DNA from: Enterococcus larvae
Lineage (GTDB): Bacteria > Bacillota > Bacilli > Lactobacillales > Enterococcaceae
Assembly (NCBI RefSeq): GCF_017830045.1
Contig: NZ_JAEDXU010000008.1
Coordinates: forward strand, 124,001-188,000
DNA length: 64,000 nucleotides
Direction: 5' to 3'
The notes under the pieces: generated by a model
The model's input: the letters and a program-made list of their open reading frames with translations, nothing else
Database searches by the model: none
What the model was told of the DNA's origin: nothing
Position numbers and translations under genes: made by a program
In this document: positions 36,558-45,267 of the stretch, piece by piece
How positions within the stretch are numbered: the stretch's first letter is position 1
How the letters are laid out: each line of letters begins with the position of its first letter

Positions 36558-37571
36558 CTAGTCGAAATGCTCTAGCTCTTTATTCAGTTGTTTGATCCCC
36601 AGTGAAAATAGGCCGAATACATAGTCATGATGAAATTCTTTTGACAAAATAATAGCCGGCAGATCGATAAAAGGAAACTCTGTTTTGATTCGTCCCTCAA
36701 TCAATACTTTCAGCTGTTCTTCGTCCAGCCAGCGGTTTCTGTAAATGATGAAGCAATCCGGATCGTAGAGACTCATATACGTTTGAATATTATTCAAAAG
36801 ATTACCAATCGTCGCTGATTCAGTAAAACTAAAGGTTGCCCAGTCTGGATCTGAGGGCAGATGAGCAATTTCTCCGGCCACACCATTTCTTCCCTTGACT
36901 ATCCGATCATTGAGTACGACACCTGCGCCCGGCGGAAAAGTCTCTGGATAATACAGACCTACAACAGCATTCCTATATGTCGTTTCTACCGCCTGACTAT
37001 ATCCGTAAGCCACTGCGTTAACATCATTCTCAAGGATAACTTCAAATCCGAAGGCTTCTTCAAAATAACTTTTCAACCGTTCCCCTTTCATCAATGAAAA
37101 ATCCATCACCTGTACGATTCCATCATGCTCTACACCAGGCAAGCCAATTACCAGACAGCCAATGGCAGGGTATTTGACTAAAAAACCCTCGATTTGATCC
37201 TTAGCAAGTGTCTTGTCGAAGCTGTCTCCTGAAATCTCCTCTTGAACCAAAATATTTCCATTCAAATCATGAACTGAAAACAAAAAGGCAAATGTCTTGT
37301 TTTTTTCCAATAGACATAAGGTCAAAATCAAGCGATGCATCGCATTGAATTCAAAAATACTGGCCCTTCTTCCTCCTGTCGATACAGAGGATTTTGTTTC
37401 AATCACTTCTTGGTTACTAAGCAGCTCTCTCATCAAATTATTGACGGTCATGATGCTCAACCCGCTTTGTTCAGCCAATGCTGGTTTCGTCATTTGTTTC
37501 TTTTGATAAATGATTTTACGCAGGCGGTTGATGTTGCTGTTTTTCAGCTGATTCGGCGTTCCAGGCTGCAT
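36558..37571 (-). CDS. ROK-family transcriptional regulator
   Basis: The 337-residue protein has an N-terminal winged helix (TKPALAEQSGLSIMTVNNLMREL, about residues 27-50) and a ROK sugar-kinase-like body with IGLPGVEHDG and ILENDVNAVAYGY. The Cys-rich zinc motif usual for the family (CxCGxxGC) is missing: GEIAHLPSDPD replaces it, so the sugar site may be altered. The ATG at 37571 follows GGAGGAG; the frame opens earlier at 37601. It probably controls the adjacent acetyltransferase and transporter genes. Confidence 0.85.
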   Translation of the reverse strand: MQPGTPNQLKNSNINRLRKIIYQKKQMTKPALAEQSGLSIMTVNNLMRELLSNQEVIETKSSVSTGGRRASIFEFNAMHRLILTLCLLEKNKTFAFLFSVHDLNGNILVQEEISGDSFDKTLAKDQIEGFLVKYPAIGCLVIGLPGVEHDGIVQVMDFSLMKGERLKSYFEEAFGFEVILENDVNAVAYGYSQAVETTYRNAVVGLYYPETFPPGAGVVLNDRIVKGRNGVAGEIAHLPSDPDWATFSFTESATIGNLLNNIQTYMSLYDPDCFIIYRNRWLDEEQLKVLIEGRIKTEFPFIDLPAIILSKEFHHDYVFGLFSLGIKQLNKELEHFD

Positions 37572-37853
37572 AGCATATCTCCTCCATTTCAGTTGTTTCA
37601 CACTTTATAAAAAAACTTTATAAACTTCTTTTATAATCTTACTTCAAAAAAAACAGTAAGTCAATCACTTTTCGTCCATTGTTCTATTTAGGTTTCATTC
37701 TCCACTCTGTCTTTTTGTTTTCACCATAGATCACATCAACTCTTTCTAAGAACTTGATTTCTTTTCGCTGTCAACATTCTTGTCCAAGAGCATTGTCAGC
37801 CTTTCCATTTTGTGAAATAATCAAAGAAAAAGAATCGAGCGGAGTGTGAACCT

Positions 37854-38552
37854 ATGACAACAACTTTACAAACAATGCGGAATTTTTTAGAAAATCTGGC
37901 TGTCAATAATTCTTTGGATTGGATGCATCAGCACGAAAAAGAGAAAAAAGCAGCATTGAATCATTTCTATTCACTGGTTCAAACACTACAAAGTGAGATT
38001 ACCGTATTCGATCCAGACATCCCGATGATCGACCCAAATAAACTGAGCTTTCGTTTGAATCGTGATACTCGCTTCAGTCATGATAAGTCGCCATATAACC
38101 CGACCTTTAGAGCGCATATAGGTCCAAACGGAAAACCCTTTATTCCAGCTGGCTATTACCTTCAGATCGCACCTCAAAGTCATGATTCCTTTTTAGGCGG
38201 CGGCGTATTTGGTACACAGTTCCCACAGGCAACTACGATGGTCAGGGATTATCTGCTGGAGCATCCACAGGAGTTCTTAGCTATTCTGTCTGATCCGCTG
38301 TTCAAAAAATATTTTCAGCTTCAAGGCGAGCAGCTGAAGCGTTATCCAAAAGGCTATGAAGAAACCGGAACAGATATCGATCCATTCATCAAATACAAAA
38401 GTTGGTATTTACAGTATGACTTGAGCGAAGAGCAGCTCTCAGATGAAACGAAATTGATTTCAACCTGTTTGGAAGTGTTTGAAGCTATGATGCCCTTCAA
38501 TGCTTATCTAAATAAAGCCCTTAGAGATTTTCGCTTTCCGGAACGTCGCTGA
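37854..38552 (+). CDS. DUF2461 (TIGR02453) family protein
   Basis: The 232-residue protein carries the family pattern FLENLAVNNSLDWMHQHEKE near the N-terminus and RLNRDTRFSHDKSPYNPTFRAHI in the middle, ending with ALRDFRFPERR. Function is unknown. CGGAGTG lies before the ATG. It appears monocistronic. Confidence 0.85.
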   Translation: MTTTLQTMRNFLENLAVNNSLDWMHQHEKEKKAALNHFYSLVQTLQSEITVFDPDIPMIDPNKLSFRLNRDTRFSHDKSPYNPTFRAHIGPNGKPFIPAGYYLQIAPQSHDSFLGGGVFGTQFPQATTMVRDYLLEHPQEFLAILSDPLFKKYFQLQGEQLKRYPKGYEETGTDIDPFIKYKSWYLQYDLSEEQLSDETKLISTCLEVFEAMMPFNAYLNKALRDFRFPERR

Positions 38553-38689
38553 TTTTTCTTCATCACACTATTGATTTTCCTGATTCGTGCACAGTCCAGT
38601 GTTTCCTTTCTTGTTTCAAGACTTTGGGGCTATTGCTTCTCAATATAGCTGATTTTTACTATAATAAAAGAAAAACGGAGGTGGCTGCC

Positions 38690-39052
38690 ATGCCTGCATC
38701 AACTGAAAAAATCGACATCCTGCTATCTTATTTATCTGAAACACATACAAAATCTCTTGCACTATACGATCTAATCTGTATCCAACCTCGTACGGACGAA
38801 ACGGATATTCGAATTTTACTGAATATCAATGAAGTTTTCACTTATTACCACACAGTTCGTGTTTTCTATTACAGCAATACAGAGCTGGGTGAAGCTGAAG
38901 TTGAGCCCTTTTTCACAGCCTTTGAAAGTTTTTATTTTGAACTGAAGCAAGTCTTTCTCCATGAAGATTCAGACATTACTCTGCTTTACAGTAAGCTCGA
39001 TAAGATGAAAACTTCATTTGAGGAGTTGACGAATTGGTTCAATGTTTTATAA
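38690..39052 (+). CDS. Hypothetical helical protein (120 aa)
   Basis: The 120-residue soluble protein is acidic and helical (VEPFFTAFESFYFELKQVF). The start at 38690 follows GGAGGTGG; the frame opens earlier at 38624 without a site. It lies 32 nt before a 53-residue gene and may be cotranscribed with it. No family recognised. Confidence 0.65.
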   Translation: MPASTEKIDILLSYLSETHTKSLALYDLICIQPRTDETDIRILLNINEVFTYYHTVRVFYYSNTELGEAEVEPFFTAFESFYFELKQVFLHEDSDITLLYSKLDKMKTSFEELTNWFNVL

Positions 39053-39084
39053 TGAAAGGTGATTATAATTAAAGAGGTGCAGAA

Positions 39085-39246
39085 ATGAATCAAACAGAAG
39101 TGCTGGAACGCTTAAAAGAAGAATTGCAAATTCCATTTTTTAACGGCAACATAGAAGAAAAGGAATACACTGAGGAAGAGTATCAGAAAATCAAATCAGA
39201 TTTGATTCAGTATTTCGATGATTATGTACGGAATGTAGAAAATTAA
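39085..39246 (+). CDS. Small acidic hypothetical protein (53 aa)
   Basis: The frame runs from ATG 39085 to TAA 39244-39246 and encodes MNQTEVLERLKEEL... ending YVRNVEN. It is rich in Glu, Tyr and Lys and predicted helical. AGAGGTG 6-7 nt upstream and a terminator 54 nt downstream support it. Function unknown. Confidence 0.65.
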   Translation: MNQTEVLERLKEELQIPFFNGNIEEKEYTEEEYQKIKSDLIQYFDDYVRNVEN

Positions 39247-39299
39247 ATTGTTTTTAAGCTGTAATACTGCTTTTACGAAACACCGTATATTCGGCTTTC

Positions 39300-39347
39300 A
39301 GAGTCTGAAACATGGTCACTTCGACTAATGTCACAGACTCTTTTTTT
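39300..39347 (+). terminator. Terminator after the small acidic protein
   Basis: Stem AGAGTCTG / CAGACTCT (39300-39307 and 39334-39341) with extra pairing inside and a seven-T tail. The remaining bases to 39584 show only A/T-rich sequence expected to hold the promoter of the next gene. Confidence 0.8.
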
Positions 39348-39584
39348 AGAGTTTACACCTTTTTCTGTTCAAAAAAACGTAAATTATAGTCAAACGTAAG
39401 AAAGAATACCAAACGAATGAAAGAATGAATCGGCACTCGTGAAAAAATGAATTTCCTCTTCACACTGCCCATTCGACTGACGATTCGATTTATAACAATA
39501 CATGACAGTTACTTGTCATAATAACTCGAAAACTCCATTCAGAAAATATCTACTCATTATATGAAACAAGAAAGGTGATGAACA

Positions 39585-40463
39585 ATGATTATCAGTTTCG
39601 ACGTTGGCGGAATATTTGTTAAATACGGCCTATTCGACATGGATGGCACAATTATCCACCAAGGAAAACAACCGACAGAAATAGAAACCGAGGAACACTT
39701 CTTTGGGATGATCGAAGAGATCATCTCCAACTATGAGGCAAAGTATCAGATCAAAGGAATCGGCTTCAGCTTTCCCGGTGTTATCGACAGCGAAAGAGGC
39801 ATACCAATCGTTTCGGGAGCTATCAAACCATTACGAGGGAAACCCTTTGTAAAGCTTTTGAAAGAGCGAATCAACAGCAGTTACCCTATTTTTATCGAAA
39901 ATGACGGCAACTGTGCTGCCTTAGCTGAGCTTTACTCAGGAAACGGACGCAACTTGAATGACTTCGTCGTAATCACACTCGGAACAGGGATTGGCGGCGG
40001 GATCATCCACGACCGTGAATTGATGAAAGGCGGACGCTTCAGTGCCGGCGAATTCGGTATGATGCTGATTCCCGACAGACAAGGAAAGAAGGAAATCTTA
40101 GCAAAATATGCTTCAACACAAGGTCTCTTGAACCTTTACCGTCAACGATTGGGAATTACTTCTGATACACCAGTAACAGGGGAAGAAATTTTCAAAGGAA
40201 ATACTTTAGTCAAAAAGGATGTCTTAAAGCTTTGGGGAGAATATGTTGCTCTTGTTGTTTATAATATTATCGTCACAATGAACCCTGAAAAAATTCTGAT
40301 TGGCGGCGGCGTCAGTCAAAGTCCTCTGCTTTTGTCTTTGATTGAAAGACCTCTACAGAAATATCCGGAGTGGGAATTATTCGCCACACCAATCACTAGA
40401 TGCTACCATCAAAATGATGCTGGGTTGATTGGTGCGTTTTATTTGGTTCATCAAAACATATAA
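39585..40463 (+). CDS. ROK-family sugar kinase (BglK/NanK-like)
   Basis: The 292-residue cytoplasmic kinase has an N-terminal ATP-binding DVGGIFVKYG loop, ENDGNCAALAE with the catalytic Asp, LGTGIGGGII, and a C-terminal ILIGGGVSQSPLL. It lacks the Cys zinc motif, as in beta-glucoside kinases of lactic bacteria. AAAGGTGATG precedes the ATG. Monocistronic; substrate not defined. Confidence 0.85.
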   Translation: MIISFDVGGIFVKYGLFDMDGTIIHQGKQPTEIETEEHFFGMIEEIISNYEAKYQIKGIGFSFPGVIDSERGIPIVSGAIKPLRGKPFVKLLKERINSSYPIFIENDGNCAALAELYSGNGRNLNDFVVITLGTGIGGGIIHDRELMKGGRFSAGEFGMMLIPDRQGKKEILAKYASTQGLLNLYRQRLGITSDTPVTGEEIFKGNTLVKKDVLKLWGEYVALVVYNIIVTMNPEKILIGGGVSQSPLLLSLIERPLQKYPEWELFATPITRCYHQNDAGLIGAFYLVHQNI

Positions 40464-40503
40464 ATTTCTCACAAAAAAGAGATGTTTTTGTTATCAAAAT
40501 AAT

Positions 40504-40534
40504 AAAAAAACCATCGGCTTGAGATAGCCGATGG
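40504..40534 (-). terminator. Terminator of the 144-aa hypothetical gene
   Basis: 8-bp stem CCATCGGC / GCCGATGG followed on the minus strand by seven T. It lies about 140 nt beyond the stop codon at 40674 and may also stop antisense transcripts. Confidence 0.65.
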
Positions 40535-40673
40535 AAAAGGAGTATTACTCAATAAGAGTAAAATGAAAAATAAAAAGGTTGTTGTTGGTATGTTTAAATA
40601 ATACAATACTTCTTAAATTTTGTCTAGTAAAAAGGCAATTATATTTAAATGAAAAAAATTCATTATTTATACC

Positions 40674-41108
40674 CTATTTTTTCATTAAAGTATTGCTCAT
40701 TTTTGTAATACAGAATGAAATATCATCTGTCGCCTTATCCTGTTTTTCCTCTGAAGAATTGAACAATGCTGTATCAATTCCTTTTTCAGGATCTAAGGAT
40801 AAAGTCATTTCTTTACAGCCCGCAATATACTCAATATAAGAGCGCTCAAGCTTCTTATGAATACCAATTACTTTTACCGGCGGACGAAGCTGTTCGATTT
40901 TTTTCATGATCAACTGATACTTTTCTGTACCACCCTCAAAGACTGTCTGGATTTCAGCAATCTTCTCTGGTGAAAGCTCAGCCACCTTATTTTCATCAAT
41001 TGCAGTACGCAACTCTTCATAATAGCTGTTCATTGATTCTCCGATTTTTTCTGTATCCTGTACAATATCATTCACTGCTTGAATGTAGTAACCAAAATTT
41101 TGTTTCAC
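40674..41108 (-). CDS. Hypothetical protein (144 aa)
   Basis: The soluble helical protein has a GTG start at 41108 with AGGAAG just upstream. Long amphipathic helices (VNDIVQDTEKIGESMNSYYEELR) and a central LRPPVKV turn suggest a four-helix bundle. No family recognised. It is not part of the van cluster, from which it is separated by about 300 bp. Confidence 0.6.
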   Translation of the reverse strand: MKQNFGYYIQAVNDIVQDTEKIGESMNSYYEELRTAIDENKVAELSPEKIAEIQTVFEGGTEKYQLIMKKIEQLRPPVKVIGIHKKLERSYIEYIAGCKEMTLSLDPEKGIDTALFNSSEEKQDKATDDISFCITKMSNTLMKK

Positions 41109-41405
41109 GTTTCTTCCTACTTTCTTATGATTATCCTTATATTTTACCGTTTTACAGCGTGGCTGACAAGTCTGTGAAAAAAATGATTTTGCTTCTATTC
41201 ATTTCCTTCATTGAATAGCTGAGATGACCAATGGATAATTCAGTCTTTTCAGTTTTCGAAAAGGCCCTTATCATTTAAAGGAACACCTCTCTTTTGCATG
41301 AAAGAACTATGAACCTACGCCATAGCTCCTAATTAAAAATGTCCCGGGATTGTCAGAAAAAAATTCAACAATTCCAGAACACTCAGCAAAGGTGTCTCTC
41401 CATTT

Positions 41406-43550
41406 TTAACAGCTCGTCTTGTTTTCCAGCCGTCCCCCTAACCTACTCAGGAGCTCGTTAGTGATCGTTGCTCCTTTAGCTGCCGCATCTTCACAATTTT
41501 CCATTATCTCTATTTCTGCTCCCAACGTAATTTCCGGCACATCCGTTAAGTCAACCAGCAGCATATCCATACAGATCAATCCAATCTGTGGGAGTGAAAA
41601 ATCCTTGTACCTCAGCGAATACCCTGTATTTGATAACTGTCGAGGGATACCATCTGCATACCCGATTGCCACTGTTCCGATTTTCCTATTTCGATCTGTC
41701 TTATTCGCTGTTCCATACCCGATATACTCACCTGCCTGTACAGTTCTCTGTGAGACCAAAACAGCTTTCACTGAAAGAACAGGCCTTATCCTCAGCTTCG
41801 TTTCCAACACCTTATCAGGCTGGCTAAGTACACCATAAAGAAAAATCCCCACTCTTGCATAATCATAAGAAAGCTCCGGATAATTCACGACGCCGTAGCT
41901 GCTTTGTAAATGCGTACAGCCATAGTTGATACTCGCTTCTTCCAGCCTTCCTAACAGCTCGTCAAAAACCGTTATCTGCTGTTCAGTACGTCCTCTGCCT
42001 TCAGCGCTCAATGTGTCTGACGAGCCAAGATGAGAATAAATTCCTTCACAGTCCAGATACGCCATGCGATAAACTGGCAATATCTCTTGTACATCGGGAG
42101 TAAAACCCAAACGATGCATTCCTGTATCAATTTTTAAATGACAGCGAAGCCTCACTTTTCTGCGATTCAACGCCTCTGCATATTCTCGTGAAAAGATGGA
42201 TTGGATCAACTCATAGTGTGCGATTTGGTCACTATCTTCTGGGCTCGTATACCCAAGTATCAATATTTCCCCTTGAATACCGCTTTTTCTAAGTCGGATA
42301 GCCTCTTCAAGTACAGCAACCGCAAAAAAAGAAACCCCTTCTCGTTCCAACTGTCGACTACAAGCTTCAGCTCCGTGACCATAGGCATCCGCCTTCACTA
42401 CAGCCATCAACTTTGTTTTCTCCGGCAATAATTCCTTAATAGAATGATAGTTTCCTCTCAATGCAGCTAAGTCGATTTCCTTCCCGGCACGTCGAATTTT
42501 TTGACGTTTCTTTTTCTTGAATCGTGGTAAAACCTCTATAGGAATTACACTCAAGACGAGAGTAAAAAGTACTGTTAGAAAAAACTGCAGCAGACTATTC
42601 TCTAAAAACGGCAGCAGTTTAGCCAAAAAATATACCCCCATGATACTGAAGGGATGGAGGATATACAGCCAGAGGGAATATTCCTTCGCCTTAAAAAAAC
42701 GATACTTCGGTTGCCATTTTAATAAAAATTGAAACAGATAATAGGAGACAAAGGGCAGAGTGAAATATAGGCTGTCATGCCTCATCATTGTATAGGCATG
42801 CAAAAGAGTACCCTCTAAAGCCAAGCCCAAAAATGCGAATCCCATTTTCGCATGCAATAGCTTAGTTTGCTGCCCTCTTTTAAGATATAGCTTCGCTCCT
42901 AGAATCAAGAACAACGGCGAGAAAAACAGCCCATTCCTTGTATAATCAAACAGTTGAAAGAACAATTGATAAATGACTTTGATTCCCGAAAACAGCTCAA
43001 TAAAATAATAATAGCTATCCCCGCCCAGACCAATCAAATACAACACGCTCGTCCCAAGTAAAACTAGAGAAATAGGAGCTTTTTGCAACAAAAACCGACA
43101 AATCACTACACCTAAAATAACTGCAGGAAAATACCATAGGTGGTACAATACCCCATCAAAAATAATGACTTTTGCCAATTCCATAAGCGGCATTGAGAAG
43201 GACACGGTTCCTGTGTAGATGGATACGGGCAAATAAAGAATACAGATAAGCAGATAAAGCTTCAACATTGACAACAAAAACCGATTGATTTTCCAGCTTT
43301 TAGGATAGCTTGGCTTCTCTGCATACGGCCCTATCAAGTAATAGCCTGTGACCATGAAAAAAAAGGGAACTGCTACTCGAAAAATACTCAATGTGATCAC
43401 TTGATCCAAGAATCCATTGAAGGAAGCAAAGGGAAAGGTATGGATAGCAATCACCATGACCGCTGCTGTCAGACGAAACTGGTCGACCCCATTCGCCCGC
43501 TGCATATGAGGACAGGAAATCATTTTTTTCTGCTTAAGTCTCCTTGTCAT
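41406..43550 (-). CDS. vanT: Membrane-bound serine racemase VanT-like
   Basis: The 714-residue fusion has an acyltransferase-3-like membrane half (residues 1-345, about ten helices; GVDQFRLTAAVMVIAIHTFP at the start) and an alanine-racemase-type half (residues 360-714) with the PLP Lys386 in MAVVKADAYGHG, the IDTGMHRLGFTP segment and the C-terminal CMDMLLVDL. It makes D-Ser outside or at the membrane for the D-Ala-D-Ser precursor. It follows vanXY with a 17-nt overlap and closes the operon. Clear similarity to VanT of Enterococcus gallinarum (698 aa). Confidence 0.93.
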   Translation of the reverse strand: MTRRLKQKKMISCPHMQRANGVDQFRLTAAVMVIAIHTFPFASFNGFLDQVITLSIFRVAVPFFFMVTGYYLIGPYAEKPSYPKSWKINRFLLSMLKLYLLICILYLPVSIYTGTVSFSMPLMELAKVIIFDGVLYHLWYFPAVILGVVICRFLLQKAPISLVLLGTSVLYLIGLGGDSYYYFIELFSGIKVIYQLFFQLFDYTRNGLFFSPLFLILGAKLYLKRGQQTKLLHAKMGFAFLGLALEGTLLHAYTMMRHDSLYFTLPFVSYYLFQFLLKWQPKYRFFKAKEYSLWLYILHPFSIMGVYFLAKLLPFLENSLLQFFLTVLFTLVLSVIPIEVLPRFKKKKRQKIRRAGKEIDLAALRGNYHSIKELLPEKTKLMAVVKADAYGHGAEACSRQLEREGVSFFAVAVLEEAIRLRKSGIQGEILILGYTSPEDSDQIAHYELIQSIFSREYAEALNRRKVRLRCHLKIDTGMHRLGFTPDVQEILPVYRMAYLDCEGIYSHLGSSDTLSAEGRGRTEQQITVFDELLGRLEEASINYGCTHLQSSYGVVNYPELSYDYARVGIFLYGVLSQPDKVLETKLRIRPVLSVKAVLVSQRTVQAGEYIGYGTANKTDRNRKIGTVAIGYADGIPRQLSNTGYSLRYKDFSLPQIGLICMDMLLVDLTDVPEITLGAEIEIMENCEDAAAKGATITNELLSRLGGRLENKTSC

Positions 43551-44136
43551 TTGCTGTCCCCCGTTGCCTCAGGCATTCATGATACTCTTCCAGAGTCCAA
43601 TTGTTGCGGCAAATGATGTCGCTATGCGGTCGACCCACGTAGCGAAAATGCCAAGGTTCGTAGGCAATCCCTGTCACAGCTTCCTTCCCTTTTGGATAGC
43701 GCAGAATAAAACCATAAAGAGCCATCACCGCCAGCAGCTTTTGACTGATTACCCTGCCTTCAAAGCTTGGACAGATCGCGTCATTCTCTGTATCTGCAAA
43801 GCCCAAATCAACCGCTAATCCAGTTTGGTGCTCACTGCACCCGGGTCTTGCTATATATTTTTCCGTATATAAGCTGCCATTTCGTTCCAAAGAGTCTGTA
43901 TATAGAATCTGCTGTTCAGAAAAACTCCGATACCCGCTCGTAACAATGATTTGCTTTTGACCGCCGATAGACTCGACCAACAGCCTCAGCTGATTGGCCA
44001 CTTTGGCGTCTATACGTTGTTTGCCATTTGAGAATGGCGCAGAGACCAGATTCAACGGCTGTTCAGTTGAGGCCAAACAATGAGCAGCATTGATCAATCG
44101 TGGGATTGGTGCCGTTTCTGCATTTATTGTCTTCAT
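43534..44136 (-). CDS. vanXY: D,D-dipeptidase/D,D-carboxypeptidase VanXY-like
   Basis: The 200-residue cytoplasmic zinc peptidase removes normal precursors by cutting D-Ala-D-Ala and terminal D-Ala of pentapeptide. The zinc site is visible: His103 and Asp110 in SEHQTGLAVDLG, and Glu160 and His163 in YEPWHFRY, plus Arg70 in SGYRS. There is no signal peptide or anchor, as for VanXY proteins. Its ATG overlaps the ligase stop by 4 nt. Confidence 0.93.
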   Translation of the reverse strand: MKTINAETAPIPRLINAAHCLASTEQPLNLVSAPFSNGKQRIDAKVANQLRLLVESIGGQKQIIVTSGYRSFSEQQILYTDSLERNGSLYTEKYIARPGCSEHQTGLAVDLGFADTENDAICPSFEGRVISQKLLAVMALYGFILRYPKGKEAVTGIAYEPWHFRYVGRPHSDIICRNNWTLEEYHECLRQRGTANDKET

Positions 44137-45176
44137 TTCTTTCCCTCCTCTGCCAGCTCGATCAATCGATCAAGGAGTGAGGAATAGGTGAAGCCTTTTT
44201 CCTTCAACATGTTTGGATACCGAGAGTTATCTGTAAAGCCCGGCATCGTATTGATTTCATTCAATAAAAGCTCGCCGTTTCGTGTAATAAAAAAGTCGAT
44301 TCTGGCTAATCCGCAACAACCAAGCAATCGATACAAACGTTCTGCCTGGTATTTTACTTCCTGTTTCATCGCTTCTGAAACACGAGCTGGAAGATGGATT
44401 TTTGAAGAAACCATGTGATACTTTTCTGTATAATCAAAGAAGCTTCCGGTTAATTCGATCTCATCCACTTCCCCAAGAACCAGCTCATCGTTCCCTAAGA
44501 TGCCGCAGCCTACTTCAAAGCCTTCGACTCCCTTTTCCATAATAAAGTGCGTATCCCATTCAGCAACAGCCGCAACAGCCTGTGATAGCTGGCTAATTTC
44601 AGTGATTTGACTGATTCCTTTCGATGAACCGCCTCTCAATGGCTTGATGAAGAATGGAAATTGTTCCTTTTGAATAAAATCTTTGATACGTTGAATGTCC
44701 AGATCATGAACGGTAGAACAGATAGAAGCGGTCGTCTGGATACCGATGCTGTGAGCAAAGCGATGCGTGAGTCCTTTATCCATACAGATGGCCGAAGCCG
44801 CTGTTTTACAACCAACATAAGGAATCTCCATCCATTCAAACACCCCCTGAATCCTCCCATCCTCGACGAACTCCCCATGCATGACCGGAAAAATCACATC
44901 AACAGCAAGCATCCGTTGTTCTTCATGTATGAGAAAGCCCTGCTCGTTGCCGATAGACGGAGATACTCGCTGACAATCCGTTGCGTTTTGCCAGCTATCT
45001 GCCTTGATTTTCTCATGATTCCCTGTAAAGTAATACCACTCACCGGTTCTAGTGATCCCAATTTTAAGGATGTCATAGTGGCTTGTATCTAGAGCCTCCA
45101 ACACGGCATATGCTGATTTTAATGACACCTCATATTCTGATGATTTTCCACCAAATACGACAGCTATTTTCTTCAT
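44133..45176 (-). CDS. D-alanine--D-serine ligase, VanC/VanE/VanG-type
   Basis: The 347-residue ATP-grasp ligase belongs to the resistance branch of D-Ala ligases. Seen are the N-terminal VVFGGKSSEYEVSL, the ATP-loop RGGSSKGI, the omega-loop FFDYTEKYHM with the EKY triplet shared by VanC- and VanG-type enzymes, and the metal-binding LLNEINTMPGFT. With vanXY and vanT downstream, the product should be D-Ala-D-Ser. I give no subtype letter because identity levels cannot be computed here. AAGGAG lies 10 nt before the ATG, inside a hairpin. Confidence 0.88.
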   Translation of the reverse strand: MKKIAVVFGGKSSEYEVSLKSAYAVLEALDTSHYDILKIGITRTGEWYYFTGNHEKIKADSWQNATDCQRVSPSIGNEQGFLIHEEQRMLAVDVIFPVMHGEFVEDGRIQGVFEWMEIPYVGCKTAASAICMDKGLTHRFAHSIGIQTTASICSTVHDLDIQRIKDFIQKEQFPFFIKPLRGGSSKGISQITEISQLSQAVAAVAEWDTHFIMEKGVEGFEVGCGILGNDELVLGEVDEIELTGSFFDYTEKYHMVSSKIHLPARVSEAMKQEVKYQAERLYRLLGCCGLARIDFFITRNGELLLNEINTMPGFTDNSRYPNMLKEKGFTYSSLLDRLIELAEEGKK

Positions 45177-45183
45177 AAAAAAT

Positions 45184-45222
45184 CCTCTCCTTCATGGTTT
45201 CATTAAACCAATAAAAGAGAGG
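45184..45222 (-). other. Hairpin enclosing the ligase ribosome site
   Basis: On the minus strand CCTCTC (45222-45217) pairs with GAGAGG (45189-45184) around an inner GGTTT/AAACC stem. The downstream arm overlaps the AAGGAG ribosome site (45192-45187) of the ligase, and a T-run follows. In readthrough RNA from vanRS it could reduce translation or act as a weak terminator. Confidence 0.4.
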
Positions 45223-45226
45223 TCAG

Positions 45227-45267
45227 ATTTTAATTTCTACTTAGGTTCCCCTTAAGCTTTCTTAAGA
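45227..45267 (-). promoter_or_regulatory. Putative VanR site and promoter of the resistance genes
   Basis: TCTTAAGAAAGCTTAAG (45267-45251) matches 15 of 17 bases of an element upstream of vanR. A TAAAAT -10 box (45232-45227) follows 18 nt later with no separate -35 box, as expected for an activated promoter. The site overlaps the vanS stop codon. Confidence 0.6.
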
